Below, in pieces: positions 63,274-64,000 of a stretch of 64,000 nt of DNA. The position numbers were made by a program, and so were the translations under genes. Position 1 is the first letter of the stretch. Every line of letters begins with the position of its first letter. Source of the DNA: Acinetobacter pittii (lineage in GTDB: Bacteria; Pseudomonadota; Gammaproteobacteria; Pseudomonadales; Moraxellaceae); NCBI RefSeq assembly GCF_034067285.1, contig NZ_CP139286.1:2170001-2234000 (forward strand), given 5' to 3'. The notes below the pieces were generated by a model. It saw nothing but the letters and a program-made list of their open reading frames with translations. It did no database searches and was not told the origin of the DNA.

Positions 63274-64000
63274 TTATGCAAATTCGGTCATATCACGTGA
63301 ATATTGAGTAGCAATGTTTTGAGTTTTCGCTACATATTGCTTGAGGTAGATACTCGCGCGATATTTTTCCTCTCCATACAGTGCATATAAGTTATTTAAG
63401 GTTTGGAGCACATAAGCACCGCCCATTTGTGTCAACCACTGGTAAGGACCTTTAGGATAATTCACTCCATATTTCATGGCATTATCAATATCTTCCAGAC
63501 TCGCAACACCATGTAAACTTGCTTCACAGGCTTCATTAATGAGTAAAGCGATGGTGCGTAAGGTTAACAGTGCCGGATGGTCTTTAATCCACATCACGCT
63601 AATACCAAACTGTGCAAAGTAAGACTCAACTTTAGCGAGGTCACTTGCTTCACAAAGTTCGTTATGACTGAGTACTAAAGCCTCTGCCTGTGCAAAATCA
63701 TGGTGCCAATCCATTAAAACTACTTTACGGCTTAGGTAATGAATATTGGCAGACTCACCTTGGCTCAAACGTAAGTCGATATCATCAATTTGAAGAATAT
63801 TGTCATCACTCGCAGATCCGCTTTTTAAGCCTAAACGCGTTAAAAAAGCAGGTAGCTGAGACCAAGTTCCTTTGAGCTGAATATGGACATCAACTGGTTT
63901 GACAGTCACAGTTTGAGGTTGAAAAGTCTCGTACTGATTTTTTTCGTTATAGCTATAAAAACCCTGTTTTGACTTACGCCCCCAAGCGCCTGCATCGACC
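63274..64000 (-). CDS. paaH: 3-Hydroxyadipyl-CoA dehydrogenase, 3' part (5' end outside window)
   Basis: The frame remains open through the window edge; reading on from the GTG at 63909 gives GRKSKQGFYSYNEK, the end of the first 3HCDH C-terminal domain. The part seen is therefore the linker plus the second C-terminal domain (ending YSRDMTEFA). The layout matches DcaH (13877). PaaH oxidises 3-hydroxyadipyl-CoA. It is first in the visible part of the leftward paa run. Confidence 0.9.
   Translation of the reverse strand, partial: VDAGAWGRKSKQGFYSYNEKNQYETFQPQTVTVKPVDVHIQLKGTWSQLPAFLTRLGLKSGSASDDNILQIDDIDLRLSQGESANIHYLSRKVVLMDWHHDFAQAEALVLSHNELCEASDLAKVESYFAQFGISVMWIKDHPALLTLRTIALLINEACEASLHGVASLEDIDNAMKYGVNYPKGPYQWLTQMGGAYVLQTLNNLYALYGEEKYRASIYLKQYVAKTQNIATQYSRDMTEFA

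Overview
The window is chromosomal DNA of an Acinetobacter, most likely of the A. calcoaceticus-baumannii complex. The base composition is AT-rich, the genes are tightly packed with AAGGA-type ribosome binding sites, and the gene sets (dca, pob, phnSTWX, tgn, paa, DcaP porin) are those of Acinetobacter 'catabolic islands'. All identifications were made by reading the sequence and proteins; no database search was run.

Layout. 1-5.5 kb: the 3' part of a fused indolepyruvate ferredoxin oxidoreductase, two hotdog thioesterases and a large acyl-CoA dehydrogenase. 5.5-17.6 kb: a dicarboxylate (adipate-type) locus. dcaA-K-I-J-P plus an efflux-type MFS gene run leftward; dcaE, an SDR gene, dcaH, dcaF and an IclR regulator run rightward. 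17.6-26 kb: a second, partly paralogous set (MFS, nitronate monooxygenase-like, enoyl-CoA hydratase, IclR, class III CoA-transferase, a second DcaA-like dehydrogenase, a second DcaK-like carrier). 26.2-34.4 kb: 2-aminoethylphosphonate use (phnX, phnW, a FAD oxidoreductase, a fused ABC permease, ATPase, binding protein, GntR regulator). 34.5-36.7 kb: divergent pobA/pobR for 4-hydroxybenzoate. 36.8-47.6 kb: a trigonelline-type (tgn) cluster with two aldehyde dehydrogenases, a two-component flavin monooxygenase, a hydrolase, a porin, an NCS1 permease, a GntR regulator and three poorly understood small genes. 47.7-49 kb: a GST and a TetR regulator. 58.6 kb to the end: the paa (phenylacetate) operon tail, paaH-J-K-X-Y-I.

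Between tetR and paaI (about 49.0-58.6 kb) lies an accessory island that is more AT-rich than its surroundings. It holds a compact GC-rich, hairpin-dense element resembling the immunity-RNA region of P4-like phages, a 1062-residue SF2 helicase with a possible nuclease tail, an 82-residue two-repeat protein, and a Sec-exported RHS toxin whose gene overlaps a small putative immunity gene by 4 nt.

The catabolic blocks converge. Adipate-type acids and phenylacetate both pass through 3-oxoadipyl-CoA (dcaH/F and paaH/J), 4-hydroxybenzoate enters the same beta-ketoadipate pathway via protocatechuate, and trigonelline yields succinate semialdehyde and then succinate. Three palindrome families link regulators to targets: TTTCGY-N3-RCGAAA for the two IclR proteins, ATCTGGTTTAAACCAGAT for the phn GntR protein, and TATTATGGTATACCATAATA for the tgn GntR protein.
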